The position numbers were made by a program, and so were the translations under genes. The notes under the pieces were generated by a model. It did no database searches. It saw only the letters and a list, made by a program, of their open reading frames with translations, and was not told where the DNA came from. Source: VXLM01 sp034421575 (lineage in GTDB: Bacteria > Chloroflexota > Dehalococcoidia > Lucifugimonadales > VXLM01). Taken from it: a stretch of 64,000 nt of DNA. Each line of letters starts with the position of its first letter. The first letter of the stretch is position 1. Below are positions 1 to 7,621 of the stretch, in pieces. The stretch is from NCBI GenBank assembly GCA_034421575.1, contig DAOUKG010000004.1:1-64000 (forward strand). Direction: 5' to 3'.

Positions 1-1
1 C

Positions 2-103
2 AAGAGCCGCAATCGTGATGTGGTGCGCGTGAACTGGCGCTTCACCACCGAGGACGCACGCATCAGACTGAAGTCGCTCTACCCTTCAATACAATCCTGT
101 TGA
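2..103 (+). CDS. IS630-family transposase, C-terminal fragment (partial)
   Basis: The window opens inside a reading frame that ends with TGA at 101-103. The 33 visible residues include the run WRFTTEDARIRLKSLYPSI. The pattern W-x-F-T-T-x-D-A-R-I-x-L-K-x-L-Y-P is characteristic of the extreme C-terminus of IS630/Tc1-mariner transposases. The start and catalytic DDE region lie outside the window, so it cannot be judged whether the gene is intact. It abuts a palindromic repeat and a toxin-antitoxin pair, an accessory setting. Family assignment rests on the short tail only. Confidence 0.6.
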   Translation, partial: KSRNRDVVRVNWRFTTEDARIRLKSLYPSIQSC

Positions 104-131
104 ACCACTAGCCCCTAGTAAACCCATCAAA

Positions 132-154
132 GGGGCGGGTTTGAAACCCGCCCC
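132..154. repeat. GGGCGGGTTTGAAACCCGCC-type palindromic repeat, intact copy
   Basis: A 23-bp near-perfect palindrome (11-bp arms around one base) lies between the transposase tail and the toxin stop codon. The same palindrome recurs at 7456-7476. It also recurs at about 31461-31474 plus 31698-31712, where it is split by a 223-bp insertion. This copy therefore serves as the empty-site reference for that insertion. It could also act as a bidirectional terminator. Confidence 0.75.
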
Positions 155-552
155 TACTGTGTGGCGTCCAACCTACTCAGGTGCCCCGGCCAGTCCAATA
201 TGCGCCGGTCGGATGTCACCAATTGGTGCCCCTCCAGGGCGGTTGCAACAATTATCCGGTCTGCCGGGTCTCCGTGTATGTCCGACAGTAGACCGGCTCT
301 GACCGCAATGTCGCCGTCAACCGCAAGCTCGGTAAGCCCTCCATCCAGCAGGTTGTGTCGCCAAACGTGTAAATCGAATCCTAAGTCAAGCTGGCCCTTC
401 TGCACTCGCATACCGACTTCCCAGAAGGATATGGCCGAGACCGACACCATGCTTTCTTGCAGGGCCTTTTCAATGGTGCGCCGAGTCTGCGGTCCCAGTC
501 TTCGGTCGTCCAGTTCCTGCCACAAGACGACGTGAGTGTCGAGGAGTATCAA
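154..552 (-). CDS. PIN-domain toxin (VapC-like ribonuclease)
   Basis: This is a PIN-fold endoribonuclease, the toxin half of a type II toxin-antitoxin pair. Acidic metal-site residues are visible: the first Asp in LLDTHVVLW near the N-terminus, Glu in SFWEVGM, and the C-terminal DPADRIIVATAL. Known family members cleave RNA such as tRNA; the target here is unknown. I choose the TTG at 552, which overlaps the antitoxin stop as TTGA and implies translational coupling. This gives about 132 residues, the usual family size. An in-frame ATG at 591 would add 13 residues lying inside the antitoxin gene. Confidence 0.8.
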   Translation of the reverse strand: MILLDTHVVLWQELDDRRLGPQTRRTIEKALQESMVSVSAISFWEVGMRVQKGQLDLGFDLHVWRHNLLDGGLTELAVDGDIAVRAGLLSDIHGDPADRIIVATALEGHQLVTSDRRILDWPGHLSRLDATQ

Positions 553-830
553 AACAGGTCCTCGGCAGAATTGTCGACATCCTCGAACCACTCCGCCGGC
601 ATAGGCTCGACAATGTCCCCATGAATCTCGATCATGCCCTTGCCCCTGCCGAACAAGCTCTTGGGCTTCTCCCTATATGGCATCAGCCTCGACACCGGTC
701 GGCCATGTTTGGTGATGACGATCTCCTCGCCGCTCTCGGCCACCTCGTCCATGAGCTTGAGACACTTGGCCTTGAACTCGGACGCCTTGATCGTTCGGAC
801 GGAACCTGGTACGCCGCTGTCCGTCACCAT
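549..830 (-). CDS. Phd/YefM-type antitoxin
   Basis: A 93-residue antitoxin with an N-terminal Phd/YefM DNA-binding fold (IKASEFKAKCLKLMDEVAESG, then EIVITKHGRPVSRLMP). The C-terminal tail, MPAEWFEDVDNSAEDLF, is acidic and probably wraps the toxin. Family members bind and inhibit the partner PIN toxin and repress their own promoter. The gene lies upstream of the toxin in the same frame direction and overlaps it by 4 bp. A palindrome between candidate promoter boxes upstream supports autoregulation. The true start may be a few codons inside the annotated ATG, nearer the conserved VRTIKASEF segment. Confidence 0.8.
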   Translation of the reverse strand: MVTDSGVPGSVRTIKASEFKAKCLKLMDEVAESGEEIVITKHGRPVSRLMPYREKPKSLFGRGKGMIEIHGDIVEPMPAEWFEDVDNSAEDLF

Positions 831-860
831 ATCGCGCTCCTGTTTCTACAGTATGACCAC

Positions 861-888
861 ATTATAACATGGTCATGACCATAGTCAT
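861..888 (-). promoter_or_regulatory. Candidate promoter and operator of the toxin-antitoxin pair
   Basis: Read on the minus strand, TATAAT (plus 861-866) lies about 17 bp from a TATGAC box (plus 883-888). A perfect 14-bp palindrome, ATGGTCATGACCAT (869-882), occupies the spacer, and a further ATGAC half-site sits at 853-857. An operator between -35 and -10 is the usual layout for antitoxin autorepression. The function is inferred from position and symmetry. Confidence 0.5.
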
Positions 889-1068
889 ATATTGAAAAAC
901 GCCCCAGAATGAACCCTTTCAGACTGAGCCTGCCGTAGGGTGGAAACGCCGCTCGTTGACCGGCGAGGTCCCTGCTCACGTTTTCCGATGAGCCTTTGGG
1001 CACGCGCATAATCAGAAGTGCCATCGTTCCAATTTAGCAGATGATGATATTTCCGTCCTGAAAGGTCA
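889..1068. other. Intergenic region without a recognisable gene
   Basis: This is the divergent spacer between the toxin-antitoxin promoter and the promoter of the methyltransferase-like gene. Short frames exist on the minus strand but show no family motif and no codon bias. No hairpin terminator or repeat family was recognised. Confidence 0.5.
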
Positions 1069-1097
1069 TTGACACTGCCCAAATGGGTACTTACTAT
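1069..1097 (+). promoter_or_regulatory. Sigma-70-like promoter upstream of the methyltransferase/oxidoreductase genes
   Basis: A perfect TTGACA (1069-1074) is followed after 17 bp by TACTAT (1092-1097). The pair lies about 95 bp before the ATG at 1192. Box identity and spacing are close to consensus. Activity is not shown. Confidence 0.5.
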
Positions 1098-1191
1098 GAG
1101 CGTCATTGTGAGTTGTGGGTTGTCTCGGCCCCGGAAGCGCCACCTGCGAAATGCCGGAAGAGTGAATTGACCAGTCAGGGGGAACCAGCTC

Positions 1192-2253
1192 ATGTCCAAC
1201 TACGAGGTCTTGAAGAGCAGGATTGACAATGATGAAGTAATCGTCCTGGACGGAGCCATCGGCACTGAACTGCAGGCCATGGGCGTGCCGATGGATCCTG
1301 CCTCATGGTGCGGTCCCGGCAACTACACGCACCCCGCAACCGTGCGACAGATGCACGAGCGATACATCAAGGCCGGGGCGGACATCATAACCACCAATAC
1401 CTTCAACACCCTGCGCCCGGCGCTGGAGGCGTCCGGGTTCGGCGAGTTGGTGAGGGAGATAAACGTCCGGTCCGTGGACGCGGCGTTGGAAGCCAGGGAT
1501 CGGGTCGCGGGAGACAAGGCGGTGTACATCGCCGGCTCCATCTCCTGCCGAATCCCCGTTCGAGACCGCAGGACAGGTACACTCCTTGGCGGCACCGGCT
1601 ACGGCTATGGCGCCAGCCTCTCGGCGGAGGAGCTAAGAACCTACGTCGACGAGCAGGCGGATATCCTTGCCGAGTCGGGAGTGGACTTCTTCCTCATGGA
1701 GAACATGTGGGCCGACAACGAGTCCAGGGTGATCGCCACGGAAGCGGCCATGGCGACGGGACTGCCGGTGTGGGTGGCCTTTACGGCCTCATTGGCGACT
1801 GACGAAGAAACGGTCAGGTTGAGTCTGGGAGATGACCGTTACTATTCCACCCGCATGGGGATGCCCATGTTCACTTCGAGCTGGAGGTCGGTCGACTATG
1901 AAATGACCCTGGCCGACGGCATCGACGAGATTGTTGCGCTGAGTCCCGACGTAATCGGAGTGTTCCACAGCAGACTCGATGAGACCACTGCTGCCCTCCA
2001 GGTCGTCCTCGACCGATGGTCCGGCCCCATTGTCATCTATCCAGATGCGGGCAGAGAAGACTATCTCGAGGTCTGGCAGGACACCATGGTTGCCAACGAG
2101 GACACCGCGGAGGGGCTGATGCGAGAGGCCGCCACCTGGGTCGAAATGGGAGCCCAGGTCATAGGAACCTGCTGTGGCTTCGGGGTCGACTACATCAAGG
2201 CCCTGAGCGATTCCCTGCCCGACCGGACCTCTTCGCCGAGAAAAGTCGCATAA
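1192..2253 (+). CDS. Homocysteine S-methyltransferase family protein
   Basis: A 353-residue TIM-barrel protein of the homocysteine S-methyltransferase/BHMT (Pfam S-methyl_trans) family. It opens with the typical VLDGAIGTELQAMG and continues with AGADIITTNTF. It ends with the zinc-binding GTCCGFG (Cys327, Cys328). Known members move a methyl group from betaine, S-methylmethionine or methylfolate to homocysteine. The first zinc cysteine, normally in a G-x-N-C motif on the preceding strand, is not visible: the matching segment reads IGVFHSRLDET. Metal binding or substrate may therefore differ. It precedes two flavoprotein genes in the same direction, suggesting demethylation of a methylated amine, which is inference. 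Confidence 0.75.
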   Translation: MSNYEVLKSRIDNDEVIVLDGAIGTELQAMGVPMDPASWCGPGNYTHPATVRQMHERYIKAGADIITTNTFNTLRPALEASGFGELVREINVRSVDAALEARDRVAGDKAVYIAGSISCRIPVRDRRTGTLLGGTGYGYGASLSAEELRTYVDEQADILAESGVDFFLMENMWADNESRVIATEAAMATGLPVWVAFTASLATDEETVRLSLGDDRYYSTRMGMPMFTSSWRSVDYEMTLADGIDEIVALSPDVIGVFHSRLDETTAALQVVLDRWSGPIVIYPDAGREDYLEVWQDTMVANEDTAEGLMREAATWVEMGAQVIGTCCGFGVDYIKALSDSLPDRTSSPRKVA

Positions 2254-2291
2254 TTCGCACGTCTAAAGAGCCCAAGTAAGTCCAGCACGTA

Positions 2292-2310
2292 CCGGAGCAT
2301 TTTTCTCCGG
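2292..2310 (+). other. Small intercistronic hairpin
   Basis: CCGGAG and CTCCGG (2292-2297 and 2305-2310) flank a T-rich 7-nt loop in the 77-bp gap between two co-directional genes, followed by a GGGAGG ribosome-binding site. There is no T-tract, so processing or mRNA stabilisation is as likely as attenuation. Confidence 0.3.
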
Positions 2311-2330
2311 CTGTATGGGAGGTACCTCTC

Positions 2331-3863
2331 ATGGATTCCAGGCCTCTTGTGGTGGTGGGAGCGGGGATAGCGGGGACGGCCGCCGCTATCGAGGCGGCCA
2401 GGGCCGGTGTGCAGGTCACGCTCATCGACGAAAACCCCATCGGAATGTCCATGATGGGGTTGGACGTACCTCAGTATTTCGGCCAACGGATCACGGGCAC
2501 GCTGCGCGACAAGGGCACAATGCTCGGGAGGGTGGTTGCGGCTAACAACGCTCTGGTGGAAGCGGACGAAGCCGGCGTCGACATCTGGCTTGGGACCTGT
2601 ATCTGGGGCGCCTTTCGAAATACTGAGACCAGCAGGGTCCTCGACGGCCCCCAGCTCGGCCTGGCCGACGACGAACGATCCTGGCAAATGAAGTACGATC
2701 GCCTCATCGTGGCAGCCGGCTCCCGGGACTTGGGTATAGGGTTCGCAGGGTGGGACATGGCGGGCGCCATGGGGGCCAACGGCGCCTACTCCTTGATGAG
2801 TCGGTATCAGGCCTTGTCCTCGCGCCGCATGGTGGTTCTGGGCTCCGGCAATCTGGGCCTCAACACCGCCAGAATGGCGCTGGACAGGGGAATAGAAGTG
2901 GCCGCCGTAGTGGACGTTTCATCCTCAGTGCGCGGCGACGAGGCACTCATGACGGCGCTGCAGGGCGAGGGCGTTGAGTTGTACACCTCCCACACCGTTA
3001 AGGAGGCTGCCGGCAGGGCCGACGATATTGAGTCCGTCGTGCTGGTCGCCATCAACGACGATAACGAGCCGGTTGCCGGCTCTCAAAAGGTTATCGCCGC
3101 GGACACCGTGTGCCTAGCTATCGGTCTGGTGCCCAATGTAGAACTCCTCAGCCTCCTGAACTGCGACCTTTCCTTCAAGTCTGAGCTTGGCGGGTACGTG
3201 CCCGATCATGATGACTGGATGCGGACCAGCCTCGATACCGTGTTCGTCGCGGGCGACGCCGCCGGCTTCCACGACGGAATGGTCCTGGACCCCGAGATTG
3301 CTCGGAATCAAGGTCGCCTGGCCGGAGTTGCCGCTGCCGAGTCGCTGGGCGCTATCGCCGAGGAAGAGGCTCACGCGCGGAGGGCTGAACTGCAGGCAGT
3401 GGCCGTCGACTCAACACCGACCGAGGTACACACGGGCTGGAAACAATGGCTTCAGTCCCTCATCAACACCGGTGGGCTGGATATCTTCGCGTGCCAATGC
3501 GAGGAGGTCACGCGTGCCGAGCTCATAGGCTTGCAACCTCCGCGCTATCTGGATTGGGGATCGGAGCAGATGAGCCGCCGGAGTCTTCGGACCCACGTGA
3601 AGGATGACCCGGTCAACCCCGACCAGATCAAGCGCCTGACAAGGGCCGGAATGGGCCACTGCCAGGGCAGACGTTGCCGCGAACAACTGGCTCTGCTGAT
3701 TGCGGAAGAGTCAGGTACCGACATAGCCGAAGTACCCTTGATGTCTTACCGTCCACCTGTTCGACCGCTGCCGCTGAAGATCATGTGGCCCCACGATGAG
3801 ACAGAGCAGGTGCGCAGGGACTGGCCCAAGTGGTTCAGCCCAACGCATCAGGTGCTGGGGTAG
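2331..3863 (+). CDS. FAD/NAD(P)-dependent oxidoreductase with C-terminal [2Fe-2S] domain (HcnB/opine-sarcosine oxidase alpha-like)
   Basis: A 510-residue flavoprotein. An FAD-binding VVGAGIAGTAAAIEAARAG starts at residue 7. A second Rossmann motif, GSGNLGLNTARMALDRG, lies in the middle. The segment TVFVAGDAAGF is the usual FAD-site GD motif. The C-terminus carries a BFD-like [2Fe-2S] domain with Cys388-x-Cys390 and Cys444-x4-Cys449. This arrangement matches the large subunit of HcnB, opine oxidase, and D-hydroxyproline or sarcosine dehydrogenases. These pair with a DAO-type subunit, here the next gene. A ribosome-binding site GGGAGG precedes the ATG. The substrate cannot be read from sequence. 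Confidence 0.8.
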   Translation: MDSRPLVVVGAGIAGTAAAIEAARAGVQVTLIDENPIGMSMMGLDVPQYFGQRITGTLRDKGTMLGRVVAANNALVEADEAGVDIWLGTCIWGAFRNTETSRVLDGPQLGLADDERSWQMKYDRLIVAAGSRDLGIGFAGWDMAGAMGANGAYSLMSRYQALSSRRMVVLGSGNLGLNTARMALDRGIEVAAVVDVSSSVRGDEALMTALQGEGVELYTSHTVKEAAGRADDIESVVLVAINDDNEPVAGSQKVIAADTVCLAIGLVPNVELLSLLNCDLSFKSELGGYVPDHDDWMRTSLDTVFVAGDAAGFHDGMVLDPEIARNQGRLAGVAAAESLGAIAEEEAHARRAELQAVAVDSTPTEVHTGWKQWLQSLINTGGLDIFACQCEEVTRAELIGLQPPRYLDWGSEQMSRRSLRTHVKDDPVNPDQIKRLTRAGMGHCQGRRCREQLALLIAEESGTDIAEVPLMSYRPPVRPLPLKIMWPHDETEQVRRDWPKWFSPTHQVLG

Positions 3864-3898
3864 AGGGGCGGCAAAGAACGGACCAACGGAGTGGCATC

Positions 3899-5056
3899 AT
3901 GACTGTCGACCGTGCGGATGTAGTTGTCATAGGGGGTGGCGTTTCTGGCCTGAGCTCCGCCTATTTCCTGGCCAAGGCGGGCAAGGATGTTGTGGTATTC
4001 GAGAAGGGAACCATCGGAGGCGAGGCCTCTGGGCGAAGCGGCGGCATGATCAGCGAGAGGGTTGACGAGCCGCCGCTGATACTGCTGGCCGTAGAGTCTG
4101 TGAGGCTTTGGGAGATGCTGGACGATGAGTTGGGCTATCCCACCGAATTCGTGCTGCAGGGCAGGCTCCAGGTCGCCGTGTCGGAAGAGGAAATGGGCGA
4201 CCTCTTCACGGAACGGGACCAAGCGCTCCGCCACGGCGTAAGTGTAGACATGCTTGAACCTTCGGAAATACAGGACATGATCCCCGGGATCACCGAGAAG
4301 ACGCTCGGCGGGATGTTCTCCCCCAATGGCGGCCACGCCAATCCCCAGCGGTCGGTTCAGGCTTTCGCTTGGGCCTTTCAAGACCTAGGAGGCAGGCTCT
4401 GCCAGAATACCGCCGTCACGGGCATGACGGTCGTCGACGGTAGGGTCTCAACGGTGGAGACGACCGCAGGCTCCATCGAAGCCGGTGTGGTCGTCAGCGC
4501 CGCCGGGCCCCAGACAGCGCTCATGGCGGAGATGGTGGGCGTTTACGTACCCGTAGCGCCGGCAAGGGTCGAGATGCTGGCGACCGCCCCACTGGAGCCG
4601 CTCTTCAAGATTGCCCTTGTGGGCAACGGACTCTACGGACGACAGGCCGCCAGGGGTAATCTGCTCTTTGGTGGCGGCCCCCACGAATGGGCCGACGTGG
4701 GCCTGACGACCGATCCGAGCAAGCCTAACACCCCCCTCATCAGGAATATCGCCAGGCGGCTTGCTGAGCTGCTTCCGGGAGCGGAGGACGTGCCGGTAAT
4801 CCGAGGCTGGGCCGGCGTCGTCGAACAGGCGCCGGACTACCTGCCTATCATCGACCGCCTGGACCGCCCTAGCAACTACGTTGTCGTCACGGCCTCGGCG
4901 CACGGTTTCGGCATTTCACCGGCTACCGGAAAGGCAGTCAGCGAACTGGTGCTCTACGGCGAGTCGAGCATCGACATCAGCGGACTTGGGTTGGGGCGGT
5001 TTTCCGACGTTAGTCGCGACTGGCGCGAGGAGCGGGGCTGGATTCCGGCGGCTTAG
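3899..5056 (+). CDS. DAO-family FAD-dependent oxidoreductase (catalytic beta-type subunit)
   Basis: A 385-residue member of the D-amino-acid-oxidase-like (DAO) superfamily. An FAD-binding VVVIGGGVSGLSSAYFLAKAG is at the N-terminus, followed by the flavin-contacting GEASGRSGGM. The C-terminal HGFGISPATGKAVSEL is also typical. Relatives are glycine/sarcosine oxidases, D-proline dehydrogenase, opine oxidase B and HcnC. They oxidise the C-N bond of amino acids or N-methyl amines. I choose the ATG at 3899 (CGGAG upstream) rather than 3830, which lies inside the preceding gene. The gene follows the alpha-type subunit by 35 bp. No small ferredoxin-like third subunit (HcnA/SoxD type) is present. Confidence 0.8.
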   Translation: MTVDRADVVVIGGGVSGLSSAYFLAKAGKDVVVFEKGTIGGEASGRSGGMISERVDEPPLILLAVESVRLWEMLDDELGYPTEFVLQGRLQVAVSEEEMGDLFTERDQALRHGVSVDMLEPSEIQDMIPGITEKTLGGMFSPNGGHANPQRSVQAFAWAFQDLGGRLCQNTAVTGMTVVDGRVSTVETTAGSIEAGVVVSAAGPQTALMAEMVGVYVPVAPARVEMLATAPLEPLFKIALVGNGLYGRQAARGNLLFGGGPHEWADVGLTTDPSKPNTPLIRNIARRLAELLPGAEDVPVIRGWAGVVEQAPDYLPIIDRLDRPSNYVVVTASAHGFGISPATGKAVSELVLYGESSIDISGLGLGRFSDVSRDWREERGWIPAA

Positions 5057-5079
5057 AAGACCTACACGCGTTGGCAGAG

Positions 5080-5112
5080 AATTGCCCTTCGACAAGCTCA
5101 GGGCGAACGTGT
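5080..5112. repeat. REP-like repeat CCTTCGACAAGCTCAGGG
   Basis: A short imperfect palindromic repeat of the TTCGACA(A/G)GCTCAGG type. It recurs around 19925-19975 (as an inverted pair), 41160, 47993-48054, 48353, 48919 and 61899. All copies lie between genes. Confidence 0.7.
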
Positions 5113-5237
5113 TTCACTCAAAGTGTTTGAGTAGAGAAATCGCCACTGGCTATGTGATTCCAAGGAACGAAGGCTGTGGAGTAGAGGGTAAACGGGTCGA
5201 GGGAAGCGCACTCCCCGACCGGCAAATGCGGTTTGGG

Positions 5238-5313
5238 TGGTACGCCTGGAGGGATTCGAACCCCCGACACCCGGTTCCGAAGACCGGTGCTCTATCCACT
5301 GAGCTACAGGCGC
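5238..5313 (-). tRNA. tRNA-Arg (anticodon TCG)
   Basis: The minus strand folds into a full cloverleaf. The acceptor GCGCCTG pairs with CAGGCGT (one G-U). The D-arm is TAGCTCAGTGGATAGAGCA. The anticodon stem CCGGT/ACCGG has loop CTTCGGA, giving anticodon TCG. The T-arm contains GTTCGAATC. Discriminator A is followed by an encoded CCA. It lies 27 bp from tRNA-His and may be co-transcribed with it. Confidence 0.95.
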
Positions 5314-5340
5314 TTGTCCGAGACGGGTTGAAGAAATCGG

Positions 5341-5418
5341 TGGGGTGAGCGAAGGGATTCGAACCCTCGATCTCCAGGGCCACAACCTGGCGCCTTAACC
5401 AACTTGGCCACGCTCACC
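5341..5418 (-). tRNA. tRNA-His (anticodon GTG)
   Basis: A minus-strand cloverleaf with acceptor GTGAGCG/CGCTCAC, anticodon stem CCAGG/CCTGG and loop TTGTGGC (anticodon GTG). The T-loop is GTTCGAATC. A G at position -1 opposite C73 is the identity element of tRNA-His. CCA is encoded. The gene lies just upstream of tRNA-Arg on the same strand and 50 bp from the IS1380-type insertion. Confidence 0.95.
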
Positions 5419-5470
5419 ATCCAACGTACAGAATAGCACCGCCCCCCTACGAGGGTCAACGAAGTACGAG

Positions 5471-7351
5471 GCCCCAAATCCCCCACCTAACCATGTTGTT
5501 GTGGCCTTTGTGGTTCTCCAAGACGTGATTGTTGTCGACTCGGCATCCCATCTGCTCAGATTGGGCTGTAGGGAAGGTTTCTGAGGACGCTCTTGAGAGT
5601 ACTGGAGCGCCCCGTTGCCCGGTGGCGGCTCTCTTGGGGTCGAAGAAGGCATGGTTCGGCACGACAACTCGGATAGAGTCGCCTTCAACCGATGGTTCGT
5701 CAGGACGGCTTATGCCGGCTACGGCTCGGCAGCCAGCGCCGATAGCCTCTGCCGCGCTCTGAGCAGCAACCAATATGAGGGATGTCCACGCGCCAGGCGG
5801 ATGATCAGTCGCCTGGCGTGACGCACCACACGGCCAGCAAGGGCGATCACGGTGAAACGGACTGCCTTCAGTCGCCTGCTCACCCACTGACGGCCTAACA
5901 CCAGACGCTTCATCGCAGAGTTTAGATTGAATGCCAGCACTGCTATCGTCCACCATGCGGCGTTGGCCCCGAACAGCCTCGACGGCAACCTGCCCCCGGC
6001 CAAGTCACTCTTGAGAACACCGTGTACCTCTTCGCCCTTGCCGCATCTCTGCCTCGACCACCGGATCACCTCGTCTCCCGCAAGGTCCCGGTTGGTCACC
6101 ACTCCAAAGACTTTATGCCAACCTCCTTCGGCCAGCCTCATGGCAGGGAAGGGCAACTCCATCTGCATGTCCATTCCCGGCAGAGGCTGTTCGTCCAACC
6201 GCTCCCTGACTGCGATGAACCGATACTCAGGGCTGTTCTTTGAATGCCCTATCCAGTTGGGCACGAAGTCCACCTCAGCCCATTGCTGGCCCGTATCCAC
6301 CAGGTGTTCTCCCATCTTCCGATACAGCGTCCGCCACTCGTGTTCGGCCGTCTCGGACACCGCACGGCGAAACTCCGCCGTCACGTCAACCCCCACCGCA
6401 AACTCGATCACCCCGAACCGCTCGTCTCTTCCCTCGGCGCAGTATCGCAGCAACTCCTGCTGGTACCCCGCTGTGTCAGACCTCAACTTCACCTCCTCCA
6501 CTCCCACCGGCAGATGCCCCAGCGCTTCGGTCAGCACGCGCAACTGCTGATAGCCCGCTGGTACGTTCCCGTCTCGGAACTCCGAATGCACGATCAGATC
6601 GGCCTCAGCCCAGTACGTCGTCAACGGCTGGTACGCCCTATACTTCTTGTAGCTGGAGTGTGCCTCCTGCTTGTGCGTCTCCACCAGCGTCGCGTCCATG
6701 TCCAGCGTGGCTTCCCTGTGAGGCGAACGGCTCTGTATGAACCCCACCAACCGGGAGTTGACCTTCCCCAGACCCTTCAACGCTTCGCTTCGCGCGGGTA
6801 TGAATGCTCGGTGAGCTTCCCGCTTCGCCTCCTCCTCGGCGTCATGGAACCTCTCCAGGTACCGGAACACCGCAGACTCTGACGGCACGCTCCGCCGTCG
6901 CTCCACACGCCATCTCCCTTTCAACGCCCTCCGCTCCCTGCGAGTCATACCGTACGTCTCCATCTCTCGAAGCACCCTGCAGAACCCCGTGTCCTTGTCC
7001 AGTATGTCCAGATCGGACACCGACTCGCCTCCCGCAAGGTTCAGCAGTATCAGAGAGTTGACTATCTGGCTGTCCATCCACCCCTGACCGTTCTCCCGCA
7101 GTCCCACATCACTCTCTATCGACGAGTTCAAGCCGGATACGTGTATCAGCTCTAAGTACGTCGCCAAACCGGACAGCGCGGTCATACAGGAAGAACCGTT
7201 CTCCTGTTGGTACTGGAACGGCAGAACTCCTTGCTTCATAATAGGTGCACCTCGTTGGTGATGGCTTTGTCTGTTCAACAACCATCATAGCCCGCTTCGC
7301 GGCGGGCTCCAACGAGGCCTCCCCCGAATCTAGGTGGGGGATTTGGGAGGC
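5471..7351. mobile_element. IS1380-type insertion sequence
   Basis: A transposase gene is bounded by inverted ends. The left end (5471-5489) reads CCCCAAATCCCCCACCTA after a G. The right end (7331-7351) reads, on the minus strand, CCCAAATCCCCCACCTA preceded by GCCT. The length of about 1.9 kb is normal for IS1380. I could not define a clean target duplication, so the exact outer boundary is uncertain by a few bases. The element sits between tRNA-His and a decayed S9 peptidase fragment. Confidence 0.8.
5719..7239 (-). CDS. IS1380-family transposase
   Basis: A DDE transposase of about 506 residues. Visible family blocks are DMDATLVETHK (first catalytic Asp), KLRSDTAGYQQELLRYC (second Asp) and RQRCGKGEEVHGVLKSDLAGG (Glu), then AAWWTIAVLAFNL. 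The frame is open and full length, so it may be active. I start at the ATG at 7239, preceded by GAGGTG, rather than 7281. The arginine-rich C-terminus is usual for the family. No accessory gene is carried. Confidence 0.9.
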   Translation of the reverse strand: MKQGVLPFQYQQENGSSCMTALSGLATYLELIHVSGLNSSIESDVGLRENGQGWMDSQIVNSLILLNLAGGESVSDLDILDKDTGFCRVLREMETYGMTRRERRALKGRWRVERRRSVPSESAVFRYLERFHDAEEEAKREAHRAFIPARSEALKGLGKVNSRLVGFIQSRSPHREATLDMDATLVETHKQEAHSSYKKYRAYQPLTTYWAEADLIVHSEFRDGNVPAGYQQLRVLTEALGHLPVGVEEVKLRSDTAGYQQELLRYCAEGRDERFGVIEFAVGVDVTAEFRRAVSETAEHEWRTLYRKMGEHLVDTGQQWAEVDFVPNWIGHSKNSPEYRFIAVRERLDEQPLPGMDMQMELPFPAMRLAEGGWHKVFGVVTNRDLAGDEVIRWSRQRCGKGEEVHGVLKSDLAGGRLPSRLFGANAAWWTIAVLAFNLNSAMKRLVLGRQWVSRRLKAVRFTVIALAGRVVRHARRLIIRLARGHPSYWLLLRARQRLSALAAEP

Positions 7352-7455
7352 ACGCTGCGCTCCAAATTGGGGTGTAGGGACTTGCTTGTTCCTATGTTCA
7401 AGCCTGGCGGTTCAACATCATAGATTTTAGGGATAACGAGGCAAGAACTGGGTTT

Positions 7456-7476
7456 GGGCGGGTTTGAAACCCGCTC
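7456..7476. repeat. GGGCGGGTTTGAAACCCGC-type palindrome, second copy
   Basis: A variant of the palindrome at 132-154, differing only at its outer right arm (CGCTC in place of CGCCC). It lies about 105 bp outside the IS1380 right end. Confidence 0.7.
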
Positions 7477-7494
7477 ATACGACAGGTTGATGGG

Positions 7495-7621
7495 GTCTAT
7501 TTTCGTAGCAATCGTTCATGTCGGTTGCCACCGACACCACCAATCATGACAATGGGAGCAGGGCGATTCGCGAATCGCCCCTACGGGAAAAGGTTGGCCG
7601 GGGGTTATTTTCAGAGGAATC
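7495..7621. repeat. Composite intergenic repeat (GTCGGTTGCCACCGAC hairpin plus GGGCGATTCGCGAATCGCCC palindrome)
   Basis: The block begins with TCTATTTTCGTAGCAATCG and a hairpin GTCGGT/ACCGAC (7519-7534). It continues with the perfect palindrome at 7561-7580 and ends with GGTTATTTTCAGAGGAAT. The same modules in similar order occur at 46525-46690, 46735-46850 and 50954-51045. It ends exactly where homology to peptidase S9 begins. Confidence 0.7.

Noticed and set aside
2331..5056. Hydrogen cyanide synthase (HcnBC)
   Set aside because: Domain layout matches, but HcnA is missing and the same layout serves opine, sarcosine and D-hydroxyproline dehydrogenases, so cyanide production is not supported.
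5098..5486. Small ORFs across the tRNA genes
   Set aside because: They overlap two perfect tRNA cloverleaves and have no coding features.
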